Below are positions 1 to 13,692 of a DNA stretch of 64,000 bases, piece by piece. The first letter of the stretch is position 1. Each line of letters begins with the position of its first letter. Where the stretch lies: NCBI GenBank assembly GCA_028554795.2, contig CM068827.1, positions 136,740,371-136,804,370 on the forward strand, given 5' to 3'. A program made the position numbers and the translations under genes. The notes beneath the pieces are model-generated. The model was given only the letters and a program-made list of their open reading frames with translations. It searched no databases and was not told the origin of the DNA. Source of the stretch: Sinohyriopsis cumingii (taxonomy: Eukaryota > Mollusca > Bivalvia > Unionida > Unionidae).

Positions 1-172
1 CAATTATAAGAGTTTAACATTGTTTTTAATGAGTTTGTCGGGATATAAACTGTCAGTTGCCGACTGACACAGCTTAAACAACGCCCTTCGGGCGTTATTT
101 GCTGTGCGAGTCGGCAACTGACAGTTTATACCACGATAAATTCAGAGAAAACAACGTTAAACTCTTAAATGA
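1..172. mobile_element. Foldback / MITE-like long hairpin
   Basis: The two halves are near-complementary over almost their whole length. The outer arms read TAAGAGTTTAAC and its complement, the middle arms read AACTGTCAGTTGCCGACT and its complement, and the centre is a perfect AACGCCC-TTCG-GGCGTT hairpin. There is no coding capacity. This is the form of a foldback or MITE-type non-autonomous DNA transposon. The left end lies within about 8 bases of the window edge, so its target duplication cannot be judged. Confidence 0.75.
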
Positions 173-1658
173 AGATAAAACTAGCAGACATACATTATTC
201 ATTCCAGAACAAACGTTCTTAGCTGAGAATTTAAGATGAGACTGATTTGTACATGGTACTATGTGAACACTTTGACGCAGTCGGGATCATATTGAGCTGG
301 TTTTATGCTAAGTGTATGCATTGGAAGCCTTGTAAATAATGGTAAACAAGCAAAGAAACAAACAATGTTTAACCATGTGTGTAGACATAAGCATCACAAG
401 TCAGTCCGAAAGGTGCTTTTTCAATAGTAGCAACCGAAAGTCCTAAATTAGATAGAATTACTATCACGTAGGAAGGACAACCAAAATCAGAACGATTTAC
501 AATCGCGTTTGAAGAAGCTCAATCACTAGGAACTATGACCTCCACCTGTGGGTGATAAGTGGCTTCCTTCCTGCTTTCTACCAACAGGGGCAGAAACTTT
601 AGAAACTAAGGTGGGCATTATGCTAAAGTGATGATGATGTTAAATCTATCACACACCTTTAAAGTTTTAGTAGAAGTAAAATGCATTGCATGTTGCTAGG
701 TAAAGACAACTGCAATACTTGACCAGCCTTTTCCAAAGGGAGTTAGAAAGGCATTACAGGGGTCATTTAGTATGACTGAATACTCATACAGAAGGTCACG
801 TCTTGAAAAGAAAATGAGCAGATCCCACCGCCGTTGTTTAAAAATAAGTAATGTTTAGCTTCTTTCATAGCAAATATTGTTTTCGTTTGTTTCTTTATTG
901 TTATGTTTCTTGTGAACATCAGATACCCTGAGTGAATTAGCTGATGTGTTATGCACACCATAGATGCGAGGTATATGAACAAATATCATCATCAAAACCT
1001 TTTTTTTCCCCCATACATTAGTTTTATTGATTCTGGCTTGAATTTGCAAATGATATATCTCTATTCATGATATGGTAGAACTTAAAATATTTGCTTGTCG
1101 AATTAAATTGTTTTAAGTTAATTTTATTGCAGCTCGATTTGAATGCATCATCATCGAGCAGAGGTATTTTAAGTTCAAAGAACGAAGGTATGCGAACTCT
1201 CGAACATGATTGTCTTCTATATGCCAGCATAAAATATCACAACATTGTTACCATTCATTCTGCTAAGCTTAGAAGACCCTGTCAAACAGTGTATGTCAAA
1301 AAGCGATCAGCCTGTTTTCTTTCATTGAACACTGTTAAATCTGAAAATGTAATTTTCAACACATGTTCTGTGGCTTGCGTGCAACATTGTGCTTCAGTGT
1401 AGAAATTTTGTATCTCGTTATTGTAGAAATATGTTGCTTCACTGTGCTGGTTAGTTTCTTGAACCTAACCTGCATTAGTTACTATCAATAAATTCGCATT
1501 GAACTGGCTAATCTTCTTTCAACACAACGTTATACCTGACTTATAATGCTTGTGTTACATAATCTTTGCATCTCTAATAAATCTTATTTCGTTTTTCTAC
1601 TCTTCCAGCAGCTTTTCTCTATGACATGTGTAATATTTGTAACATTTTACTACTAATT
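173..1658. other. AT-rich intergenic sequence, no supported gene
   Basis: I see no recognisable gene. A pyrimidine tract ending TTGCAG near 1130, an open frame to about 1400 and an AATAAA at about 1487 could be the last exon of an unknown transcript. The translated segment resembles nothing I know. Confidence 0.4.
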
Positions 1659-1932
1659 CATATCTGATTATTATGTTTATTTCAGTAGGTAGGTTTCCAT
1701 TACTACTGGTGTCATATCTGATTATTATGTTTATTTCAGTAGGTATGTTTCCATTACTACTGGTGTCATATCTGATTATTATGCTTATTTCAGTAGGTAG
1801 GTTTCCATTACTGCTGGTGTCATATCTGATTATTATGTTTATTTCAGTAGGTAGGTTTCCATTACTGCTGGTGTCATATCTGATTATTATGTTTATTTCA
1901 GTAGGTAGATTTCCATTACTACTGGTTGAAAA
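1659..1932. repeat. 54-bp minisatellite, five copies
   Basis: A 54-bp unit beginning CATATCTGATTATTATG is repeated about five times with only a few substitutions. The unit is a multiple of three, which is why an open 18-residue repeat appears; I do not consider it a gene. Confidence 0.9.
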
Positions 1933-2549
1933 ACTATAGCATCACCATATGTATATCCGATTGTTATTAAAGGTGAACACGTTTTTACTTCTAATCAACT
2001 GATTTCTTTGAATTGTTTTGACATTTTTGTGATTGAAGACTTTATACATGTGATAGCATTATTTATGATAACCCTTTTGTCCAGAAAAATGCATCGTTGA
2101 TTGATTAAAATAGTGACTTGCTGATATATATTTTAATAACAAATTAAAATTTAACGTCCTGATAATTGTTGCAACGCAAATTCAATTTTCATTCCATTTC
2201 ACCATTTTCAAGCTATCGTAGACGAACGTGCTTTTCTGCTTTCTATAAATTTTGCTTCAAGCAACTTTATTTTCTCTTATATTGTCTCTTTTCATTTCTT
2301 CCGTCACATAATTCATTACTTTGATAGACTTTTCTTCGATGTAACCTCTTTATCATGTTTTCATCTGTATCATATTGCTCCCTAAATTCTATATTTGTGG
2401 AAGTAGTTTATTTTTCACATCTGGTCTCGTGATCAATAAAACATACATGACGTACAAGTTTCAATTCCCCTTTTTTCTACTACGATGTTTTATGATATCT
2501 CTTACATTCTGCAAGCTGGTAGTCATTTAAAATTCAAACTCGTCGTGCA
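1933..2549. other. AT-rich spacer, nothing recognised
   Basis: I find no open frame, repeat or RNA gene that I can support here. Confidence 0.4.
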
Positions 2550-4140
2550 AAAATGACTTTGGAAATTGCAACGACAACGGACTCCTCCAGATGAGGAAAT
2601 GCTCTGAGCACGATCTCCTATACATCACTACAGTCGTCAACCTATCAAACCGCAGCAAGACGTCACTGATCCATTCACGCTCCAAGAACTGGAATCTTAT
2701 TGACTACATCATGGTCAGGAGATTAAACGAGAGTGATGAAGACTATGAGAAGTTCAGAATGCTGGACTCGACATATCCCAGCTCAAAATCCAGTTTCAGC
2801 CACCTCAGAAAGCTCAAAGTCGCCATGTTGAAACAAAACGTAAAATCTGCATTAGTTGACGAACTATGCAGTCAACTAGACACAATCGATTTAAACTCCA
2901 AAAATATCGAGGAGAAATGGGCATCTTTCAGATACTGATGTACTCAACTAAACCCCAAACTCTCTGTCCCACCACACTGAAAGCTCAAGGTTGATTTGAT
3001 AAGAAATTGCTGTTAGACAGACTTCTGAATAGAGAACGTCATCATACAAGAAGGCAGACTTCAGCAACATCATGAGCTCTGTCCAGTGCAAACTCAGAGA
3101 GTTGCAAGACTTATAACTGTGCAATAAGACAGAGGAGATTCAGTTGTACGCTGACAGGAATGAGATGAAGAACTTATATGATGCTTTGAAAACAAACTCA
3201 TCAAGAACATCTTCATTAGTAAGTGCTGATATCGCCACACTGTTCACGGACATAAATGTGCAGAACACTTCAACATCATGATCAATCAACAGTCAGCTAT
3301 CAGTGAGGAGATAAATAATCGTCTGTCTCAAATGGAAATCATCACATCACTCTCTATGCAGTACACTGTCACGTGCAGTCCTCATCGATGACGAAACCAA
3401 CGCCAGAATCGCTAAAGCAAACTCCTCTTGGCAGACGACACGTAACTGTGTCGGAGCGCAGATGCATCGGTGAGTAAACAAAGCTTAAGATCTACAAAGC
3501 CATTGTGTCAACAACCCTGCTGTGTGCTTACAAAACCTGGACGACGTGCAGACTCTATTCCAGGAAAATGAACTATTTTCTCATGCGAGAATCGTGACAC
3601 CTAGGAAGCTGATGATGACAAGATAACAGGGCAGGATTTCAGAAACTAAGATTATCACGCAGGTAGACATCTCAAGTAACCACAATATGGTGATAAAGTC
3701 ACAGCTGGTCGGAAGAACGGCAGCCAAAGAGTTCTTCTTTGGGAACTGAGGGAGGAAACCTATGTCATGGTGGTCATATAAAACGCTTCAAAACTTCTCC
3801 CGGGTCATCCTTGAAACATTTCAACATTGACTGTGTGTCTTTGAAAGATCTCGTACAGAGATTGCTCTAGCTGGCACAGTCTCATACATACTGGAGCTAC
3901 ATACTTGGAATGTAAGAGAATTGCAGAGGCGGTTTAGAAGCGCGAGCATCGTAAATCTGAGAAATGAAACACGTCCTTTATCGATCAAGTAAACCAAAAT
4001 AGCAACTTATGTCAAGTATTCCAAGGGCAGTTCAGAGTACAAACACTCCTGATGAACCAACCACGTATTCACAGCACCAAAATAGTTATTGATGTCATGA
4101 TCAACATCTAACACGAAGGACGAACAATGCCACCATTTTA
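2550..4140 (+). mobile_element. Decayed non-LTR retrotransposon (LINE) remnant
   Basis: Broken frames spell the parts of a LINE polyprotein in order. At 2551-2730 is the end of the endonuclease domain (EHDLL, then WNLIDYIMVRR). Next is a linker ending EEKWASFR near 2930, then NEMKNLYDALKT near 3160, then LKIYKAIVSTTLLCAYKTW near 3485. Near 3780 is KRFKTSPGSSLKHFNIDC, and near 4060-4135 a tail ending EGRTMPPF. The order and wording match RTE/Jockey-type elements often annotated as craniofacial development protein 2-like. Most of the reverse transcriptase core is missing or unreadable, and many stops and shifts show long decay. The family is recognised from motifs only. Confidence 0.7.
2591..2938 (+). 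pseudogene. LINE endonuclease C-terminus and linker, 115-aa fragment
   Basis: This is the only sizeable open stretch of the LINE remnant. It contains the C-terminal endonuclease motif WNLIDYIMVRR at about residues 34-44 and then the acidic helical linker before the reverse transcriptase. In-frame sequence upstream (DNGLLQ before the methionine) shows that the methionine is internal and not a real start. The frame stops at 2936-2938, although homologous sequence continues in other frames. Confidence 0.6.
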
Positions 4141-5590
4141 ACTTGGTTAATGACATACATAATTTTTATTTGTATATTATATTTTGTTTTGCGCTGATCT
4201 TTACAGTGACATTATGAAATCTGCATTTGAAAATAATTCATTGCAGATCGGATTTTCGGAGAAATGCTATTTTCCTATTTCAGAAATAAACTATAAATGT
4301 TAGGATCGGGGGATACCTTTGTGGCATATATTTCCTAGAAATAGATCTATACGTGTAACACAAAGCAAGTTAGCCTGTGTGTATTTGTAAAATCCAATTT
4401 ATTACAAAAATAATCAAAAAAATTACAACGCAGCTAAAGATCACCTACATTTTAGGCAGTTGTCATTCAATATTAGTATCTTCTTCTCCTTATTCTTCTT
4501 CCTCATCGTCATCGACAGCATCATCATCTTTTTCGCGATCACGATCATCTTCTTCTTGAATCATAATCTAGCCCTTCATTTTCTTCAATGATGTACGCAG
4601 CCTTAACCCCTAATAATAAATAAGAACAAACGGAGGGAAGTAAACAAGCAGTCAGGTATGTAGGTATGTTGGACGGCTATCGAAAACCTTTGTATACCAT
4701 GCATCAGCTGTGACATATACTCATTTCTGAAATTAACATTATCAAGTATATACTATGATAAACAGTTCCAGGATTGACTCGTTTCCTAAATTTGATATCA
4801 AGAGTACAAAGTTACCCCTGATAGGCATGCTACATAGACAAAAAGAAGTTTTTAAACCGTGCATGAGAAAGAGCAGGTATTGCTACCATGAAATGATATT
4901 CATCGTCTATATATTTACTTTCCATTCATAGTCCATGACAATATTCAGGACGTTTGTGTATTGCATCATTAGATATGGATTTATTATCCTCCAACGTAAA
5001 CTGCATTGTTTTAAAATTCTTGATATACTGCTTTCTGTGTAACAAGGTAGGGATCAATACCAAATTCATTTTTCAACATCTTGTTACATCACAATATATT
5101 CATGCCAGTATGAAATGAAATCACTGCAGCCTTGTTTAAACAATTTCAGGAACATAATTTCATCATCATTACTTTAGTCAGATTTTATTCTATGCCGAAT
5201 CCATACAATATAGATTCTATATATTTTGCCCAATAATCGAAATGACTATATAACCTTTTCAGTTCAATATCGTATTTTACTAGGGAAATTTAGTCCGTGG
5301 CTTTTTAATAATCATTACCCAGAACATCAACAATTATGTCTAGCATATACACTTTAAGTCATGTCGGCTTCATTCATCTATTTCAAATCAATTATGTGCT
5401 GTCTTGAACAGTGTCGACTTTATTCGCCTGTTAAAAAACAAGTAAGAGCTGTATTGACCAATGTTGACTTCATTATCTTCTTATGAAAGCAATTACGGTC
5501 GTCTTTAACAATATCGACTTCATTCACCTCTTGCAAGACAATATGTGGTTCCGCGCACATAAAATGTAATTCTAGAACATTCTGTGTTGT
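4141..5590. other. AT-rich spacer with a TCN-rich tract
   Basis: Nothing coding is recognised. At 4477-4557 there is an impure TCT/TCA/TCG trinucleotide run that would read as polyserine. It looks like a microsatellite and not an exon. Confidence 0.4.
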
Positions 5591-6240
5591 AAGTCTTGAA
5601 ACATTTAAACGATGATAGATACCAAGAAACATCTAGGCACAGATTTAAACGGTGATAGATACCAAGAAACATCTAGGCACAGATTTAAACGGTGATAGAT
5701 ACCAAGAAACATCTAGGCACAGATTTAAACGGTGATAGATACCCAGAAATATATAGGCACAAATTTAAACACTGATAGATACCCAGAAACGTCTAGGCAT
5801 TAATTTAAACGGTGATTGATACCCAGAAATAAATAGGCACAAATTTAAACGGTGATAGATACCAAGAAACATGTAGGCACAAATTTAAAAGGTGATAGAT
5901 ACCTAGAAATATATAGGCACAAATTTAAACGATGACAGATACCCATAAACATCGAGGCACAAATTTAAAAACTGATAGATACCCATAAACATCTAGGCAC
6001 AAATTTAAACAGTGATAGATACCCAGAAATATATAGGCACAAATTTAAACAATGACAGATACCCATAAACATCTAGGCACAAATTTAAACACTGATAGAT
6101 ACCCATAAACAGCCAGGCACAAATTTAAACGGTGATAGATACCCAGAAATATATAGGCACACATTTAAACGAAGATAGATACCCAGAAACATATAGGCAT
6201 ACATTTAAACGCTGATAATTTCACAGCAACATCTAGGCAG
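5591..6240. repeat. 40-bp satellite array, about 16 copies
   Basis: A 40-bp unit (AAATTTAAACGGTGATAGAT followed by ACCCAGAAACATATAGGCAC and variants) is tandemly repeated about 16 times. The first three copies are nearly identical. Later copies vary at the same positions, for example ACCCAGAAA against ACCCATAAA and CATCTAGG against TATATAGG. There is no open frame. Confidence 0.92.
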
Positions 6241-7754
<1,514 letters not shown>

Positions 7755-8127
7755 CGATAAGCACAGAAAAGGAATTGCTTTCGTTTATAAATTCATCACT
7801 AGAGAAAGAACTCTATGTTTCGTGACAATGTTCATCTAGTGTACAAGGATATAATAGGCAATATCAGTCCAATTTGAATTCTCGAGGATGAGTGAAAGGA
7901 TATAATAGACAATATCTGTCAGTATCTGAACGAAGCGGTCATCTTAATTTCTTTGAGTATGCAATAAAATGAATTGTTTTTATACTAGTGTCGTGTGCAT
8001 TAGTTGCTCATGATGTTAGCGTTCGCAATTTTCCTATTAATATACCTTGTTCTTTCGTTATTTGTTCTCTATATGCAGGTAAATACGGGACCTTAAACTT
8101 CGTGTAAATGTTGTAATCGTTCAGCTT

Positions 8128-8460
8128 GTAAATATCATGTATACAGCAAGCAAATCGTGTGTGCTTAATCGGCATTCTTCCAAGATTTGCCTTCAAATAT
8201 CATGTCTTACAGTAATCGAATCTTGCGTGCTTAATCGGCATTCTTCCAAGATTTTCATTCAAATATCATGTCTACCGTAATGGAATCTTGTGTGCTTACT
8301 CAGCATTCTTCCATGATTTGCATTCAAATGTCATGTCTACCGTAATGGAATCTTGTGTGCTTACTCAGCATTCTTCCATGATTTGCATTCAAATATCATG
8401 TCTTACCGTAATGGAATCGTGTGTGTTTATTCAGCATTATTACAAGATTTTCATTCAACA
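8128..8460. repeat. About 65-bp minisatellite, five copies
   Basis: The unit includes AATATCATGTCTACCGTAAT, then GGAATCTTGTGTGCTTACTC and AGCATTCTTCCATGATTTGC. It repeats about five times; the two central copies, with TGTGCTTACT at 8291 and 8356, are almost identical. The outer copies have diverged. It is non-coding. Confidence 0.88.
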
Positions 8461-11400
8461 TAATAATTTGCCTCTCTTTTAATTTAGCATCCAACCTTGA
8501 GACAAAATAATCTTCCTGGAATAATCAAGTTGTTTTGTCTCAGCCTTAGGTATTACAAACGTAAGTTGCTCACTTATTTTGCTACATAGAGTGTATATGA
8601 CCCAATGATGCATTTGAATAAGATGCTAAAAAAAACTTGGTAGTTTTGTCCTGCATGTAAGTAGGTTGTACATATTTTTAATACGTTCTGATTCTATTTA
8701 TTTAGGTATTTTTGTATATGTTATTGAACTTCAGCGAAGTAGTCCAAGCGATGCGCAGTCCCAAAAAACCATCCAGTAATCTGCCTTGACAGACTGCGTT
8801 TTGGTTAAAACACTAGCCCGCACCACAGCTGCAATAAAACCAGGTTCATTAGCTCTCTGTTTATCTGAAAGTTTATAAACATCACCATGTTCAGGTTGCT
8901 TACTTTATGTACACTATTACTATGATATGGATAGTACAATAGTGTAGAGAAAACAATTGATCCAAATTGTGAATGCTGACTAAGATTTGCTTCCTTAATT
9001 TTAAATCTATATTATTAAATGTATTTGTTTTGCCGTTATTTAACTCATTTGCAATTCTACAAATATTTCATCAGTCAGCTTTATTAGGTGCAAATAACTC
9101 AACATAAATTAGTTTCGATGAATGAGAAAATCACTAGCAATCTTTCTCCTGATTATTACAGATGATGATACTATTTAGTGATAATAAATCTTTCTCATGT
9201 CCCCAACGTGAAAACTTAATTTCAAAAACGTTGTAACATGAATTAAAACTTTTCTATCTAAAACCAGATTGTTTTCTTCTAAATAGCATGGCTTCGATTC
9301 TCGTGTTGAATATATACTTCTACAGTTTTATATATCGGTTCATTAGGCAATAATATTTTCTATAAACGAAAAATGAAAAGACTAATATTCTCAACCTCTA
9401 ACTTTACTTTCGTTGAATATAAACCTGGTTGATTTATTTTAATGGCTTGATAGATTTTCAAAGAAAATATAATGTTACCAGCAAAACATACTGGAACATT
9501 GGCATATCCTTGAAACGTATGCAATGTTTGTATTTTTTAAAACATTTAGATTATAGAACCAGGGCCGACAAGGGGGGGGGGGCAAATCGGTGATATATCC
9601 CCGTAGCCCGGGACCGTAAGTGGGCCAGGGCCGAACAACACTTTTTAATTTTATGAAAGAATTTAAAAAAAAAAACAAGAATTAGGAGAGGCCCGGGTGT
9701 TTCGTACCCCAGGGCCCGTGATCACTCTCTACGGCCCTTTATAGCCCAGTTCGATAACATTATTTACCTTCCTTAAAGAATAACTGCAGAGTTATCATCC
9801 TTGCAATGGGCGTACATTAGTTACTTCCGGGGAGCATTGTAACAATTCTTTAAACAAAGGAAAAGGCGATCCATCAAATTTATACGTTACAAGTACGTAA
9901 CATAAACTCTCTGAAAAATACTATTCTTTACTTGAATTATAAAACATCGACTGATTTAAAACCTCTGATGCTTTTGAAATCGCCTTTCAGCAGGAAATAA
10001 ATTGCAAAATGTTTCATTTGCTTTTACTTCAAGATTTATAACTAAGTCAATTGCAATGAAACATAATAATTTATTGCTATCAGACTGGATCACGTTCAAA
10101 CAATTTGGACTTCACGCTTAATAACATGAATCTATGAACTAGATTTAAAGTGTATTTTTGTAGAATTGTATGTGTAGTTTGTTTGCTTACAGAAATGTTT
10201 ATCCTAGTTTTGTCTCAAATGATGGAAAGTTTGCATAAACTTGAGGGGCCGTAAATTGTAAATATGCGGGAGAAATAGAGAAACAAATGTCAATTATACA
10301 TTTGCCAAAGAACTTATCCTGCCTTTTTGGTAATGAATGACTAAATCTTGAAAATACAAATTACCCATAACAACAACAACAATAACATAGCAAGCTTGTG
10401 AAGAAATATGGGGTTCGTATTTATGTAAGTACATTGAAGAAAACCAATATATATTAAGATTGAAATAAAATATATATGATCATCTCGGCGACAATAGATG
10501 AAATTGCGCACGGTCAATTAGATACAGGCAAATGAGATAACGACTTTAATATTTGCATTTTGAGAAGTTATGCGACTGAATATATTAATTATACCTTTAC
10601 TTTTTCTTAACATAAAAATGTTTTCGAATGAATCTTGTACAGAGCTATAAACCACTAAGTACTTGGCACAAGTATCAATCTACATGTCTGCGGCATGATG
10701 TCCCAGCTCTAGACATCACTATAAACTGCCACACTTCAGACATCGTAGCGATATGACTGAAAAATTGTTAAAGCTACGTTAAAAATCCAAAATCACACAC
10801 ACACACACACAACACACAACACACACGTGATAGTGTGAAATGGGGCAACACTACATTTTACGTACAAATTAAATCAAAGTTATGTGCATTTCTTTTCTAA
10901 TTTTTCATGATTATTTCCACAATTAACCTGACAAAGTTCATACCAATATTGTTATATTTTATGTAAGCATCCATTTATATAAAATTTATACATTCTGAAA
11001 ATGTTAGTCTTGATTTGGAGTCTTGTGCTCATGAGATTGATAATTATTACCCATGGTTGTGACTGAGAAAGCATGCAAATCATCCCCCCCCCCCCCCCCC
11101 CTTTATATAGCGATGTATGCCACGTGTTCTTGTGTGTCAGTCTATCCACAGAGCACATAACAGAAATGGCAATCTATTCAATAAGTATCCTAGCCATTGT
11201 TGGAAATTGCTCCCCGGAAGTGGCGGTTTATACTTTTCTTATCGTCGGCAATGGAGAGCACGTCAAGGGACGTACTTTCAAGATGCACTTACCGAACTGG
11301 GCTATAGAACTTGTGTGCTTATGTGTCTATATATTTAACATAAATACAAGTTTATTTGGTATTATAACAAAGCAAAACCCAAAATGTAATACCATTCCAG

Positions 11401-11639
11401 GTAGAGCTTCATGTAAATCATATATAATTAAACCTTTGATTAATTTCATCAATTGTAAGATTCTATGTTCTGATATTTAAGTTTCTATTTGCTAATGATT
11501 TCTTTGTTTCTGTATTGTATGAATGAATTCTCTCACATACGGTTAAAGTCTTTAATCGACTTTTGTTCTTACCTCTGAATATAATTGATTTAAATGTCTC
11601 TTCATTTAATTAAGTTCACATTTAATATCATTGTAGTGT
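8461..11639. other. Intergenic sequence with minor low-complexity tracts
   Basis: No gene is recognised. There is a GC-rich patch at about 9560-9735 containing GGCCC/GGGCC words, a G run and CCCGGG sites, unlike the AT-rich surroundings; it may be a transposon fragment. There is a CA run at about 10795-10824 and a C run of 18 bases ending near 11101. Confidence 0.4.
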
Positions 11640-13425
11640 GAAGGGTTGTCATGCCGCCACTCTGGTAGATGTTATGTTTGGTGTGGGGTGCTCTCAATAT
11701 ACTATTTATATTATTATAGAAGTCCAACCCAGGCCTAATTTTGGTTTGAAGTTAAATTAGTGACTGACATATGAAAAGCTCCGAGCCCCCATTCAGCAAT
11801 GCCAACGGTTGAATGATTGAAAATACAAACAAAAGTGAAATCCAACGAATAACAATTTAATGACTATTAAATAGTCAAATGAATACAATTTTCCAAGTAC
11901 TATCCTTCCGCTCGACCCTGCGATAGCATATTGTATCATTTGATTAGTAGTGTGAGATAGATTTCCACTTGTCCTTCTATTCTTCTCATCTGTGTATTCT
12001 TCTCTCCTATTCCTCCAATTCCTTCTCTTCCGCCTGACTTTCTCCAAATTCCTTCTTCCCCTCGACTTCTCTATACACCATCTCTTTCTCAACTTCTGCT
12101 CCTCGACTCCTTTTCCTCCTCCTCCTCGACTCTCTCCACCGACTAGACTTGTCGACTCCGACTGCTCTGCTAGTCTCAATTTCCTCCTCCTCCTCGACAC
12201 TCTCCACCGACTAGACTTGTCGACTCCGACTGCTCTACTAGTTTCACTTCCGTTTCCCTTTTAGAGACTCGGAACTTAACTGAACCGGAAATTATGTCCC
12301 AACAAAAGCTTCCTGTGAAAAGACAAGGACGGTACAATATTTTCCTTAGCCCTCTCATTTCACACTAAGCCCAGCCTATCATCAGATAACGGCTATTGAA
12401 TTTCTTTGGTCAAGCATTCTTTCACATCGAAATACTCATACGTTCTTGTACGGTGAAAAGATGTCGTAATAAAAGCACAGTATCAATTACTTCTCATACA
12501 TACATCAATAAATTGAGTCACATCAGTACATATTCCTTATCCCGTTATACTAAACAATATTACAGCAATCAGACGCATATCTTTACATTTCAAATCATAC
12601 AAAGTACACAAATAGTCAAATATCAATGCTCTGATATATATCCATACATCCATATTAACTAATGTTACACACTTAATCCATTTTCCAAATTCACAATTCA
12701 AGCTTGTGTAAAATCTAATAAAGTAACCTAATAGCGAATTACAAAATTAATTCTGGCCACAATCTAACAATCTACATAATTATATACATAATACTCGAGC
12801 TCATTTTTCAAATACGCATGTAAATTAAATACTATAAATGTAATTCTACGTGCTGAACGATACTATTAATTAAGTATATATACTACACATAATTACAATT
12901 ACAATGCCGTAACAATAACTTAATGACCTTTACGAAACTTTCTCTTTCCTTAGAATCTCATCTCTAAGTTTTACCGCCAAATTACGAGTGGCTTCCTTGG
13001 AGTAACCTTTTATTGCTCAGCAATCTTCATAGGCGAAGCTAAATTTTTGCTTGCTACTTAGAAGTTATAATTCGGATCGAAACTGTTATCACAATTCCGA
13101 TAGGGTCTCGCTTTGACCCGATCCAATTAAACTTAGCGGACAATGTCCTTCTCGCTGTCTGTTCACGTAGGGACCGATTTAGAACACGTAGCTGTCCCTC
13201 GCGGGTTCCTCTGATCTTAAGACTAAGCTGTAACACATAGATGGAAAGTCTCATGGTCCAACGCCTTTACCAATTCAAGATATCAAGGCTTCTCTCTGTT
13301 CACGGTAACCTTGCGTTAAAGATTATCTCTAGCCTGCGACATTGTTTAGACATCAAACCATGGTTTGTAATAATACCATAGTTTATACACGACTTACTAA
13401 CTAGGGATGAGCACACGTGACACCC
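11640..13425 (-). other. Possible LTR-like non-coding segment (uncertain)
   Basis: Read on the minus strand, this stretch starts TGTCACGTGTGCTCATCCC near 13425. It carries an AATAAA-like signal near 13010 and ends near 11650 with TGGCGGCATGACAACCC, which could be a tRNA primer-binding site. No target duplication and no gag or pol sequence were found, so a degraded long LTR is only a suggestion. It includes a roughly 67-bp direct duplication of a CTCCTCCTC/CGACTCTCTCCACCGACTAG unit at about 12110-12245. Confidence 0.25.
12110..12245. repeat. Two-copy direct repeat, pyrimidine-rich
   Basis: The block CTCCACCGACTAGACTTGTC followed by GACTCCGACTGCTCT occurs twice about 67 bp apart, each copy preceded by a CTC-rich run. 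No coding function is supported. Confidence 0.8.
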
Positions 13426-13635
13426 CTCCCCATGCTTGAGAATAAAATCGGGATTTTATTCCCCCAAAATTGCACCAATTGCAATAAAAGAAACAAAATC
13501 ATCACGACGCTACACGCTGAGTACAGACACGAATATACACACAACATATGGTTATCTACAGAGCTATCTATGCCATTTCAGCTCCCCTGCCGATGATATC
13601 GGAGCCTACGTTCTAGGTTCATTTTTATGTAGTTA

Positions 13636-13682
13636 TTGATATTATATTATATTATATTATATTATATTATATTATATTATGT
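13636..13682. repeat. (ATATT)n pentanucleotide microsatellite
   Basis: The pentamer ATATT is repeated about eight times just outside the left arm of the adjacent inverted-repeat element. Confidence 0.9.
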
Positions 13683-13692
13683 CGTATCATAT

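Noticed and set aside
1091..1402. Terminal exon of a host gene
   Set aside because: A splice-acceptor-like TTGCAG and an AATAAA are present but the peptide shows no recognisable domain.
1673..1939. 88-residue hydrophobic repeat protein
   Set aside because: It is a reading of the 54-bp minisatellite and has no other coding evidence.
5591..6240. CRISPR-like or gene-coding repeat
   Set aside because: The repeats abut each other without spacers, and all frames are interrupted.
9475..9735. Coding exon of an hAT-type transposase
   Set aside because: The 67-residue frame has proline/glycine-rich text produced by a GC-rich palindromic patch; no transposase motif is present.
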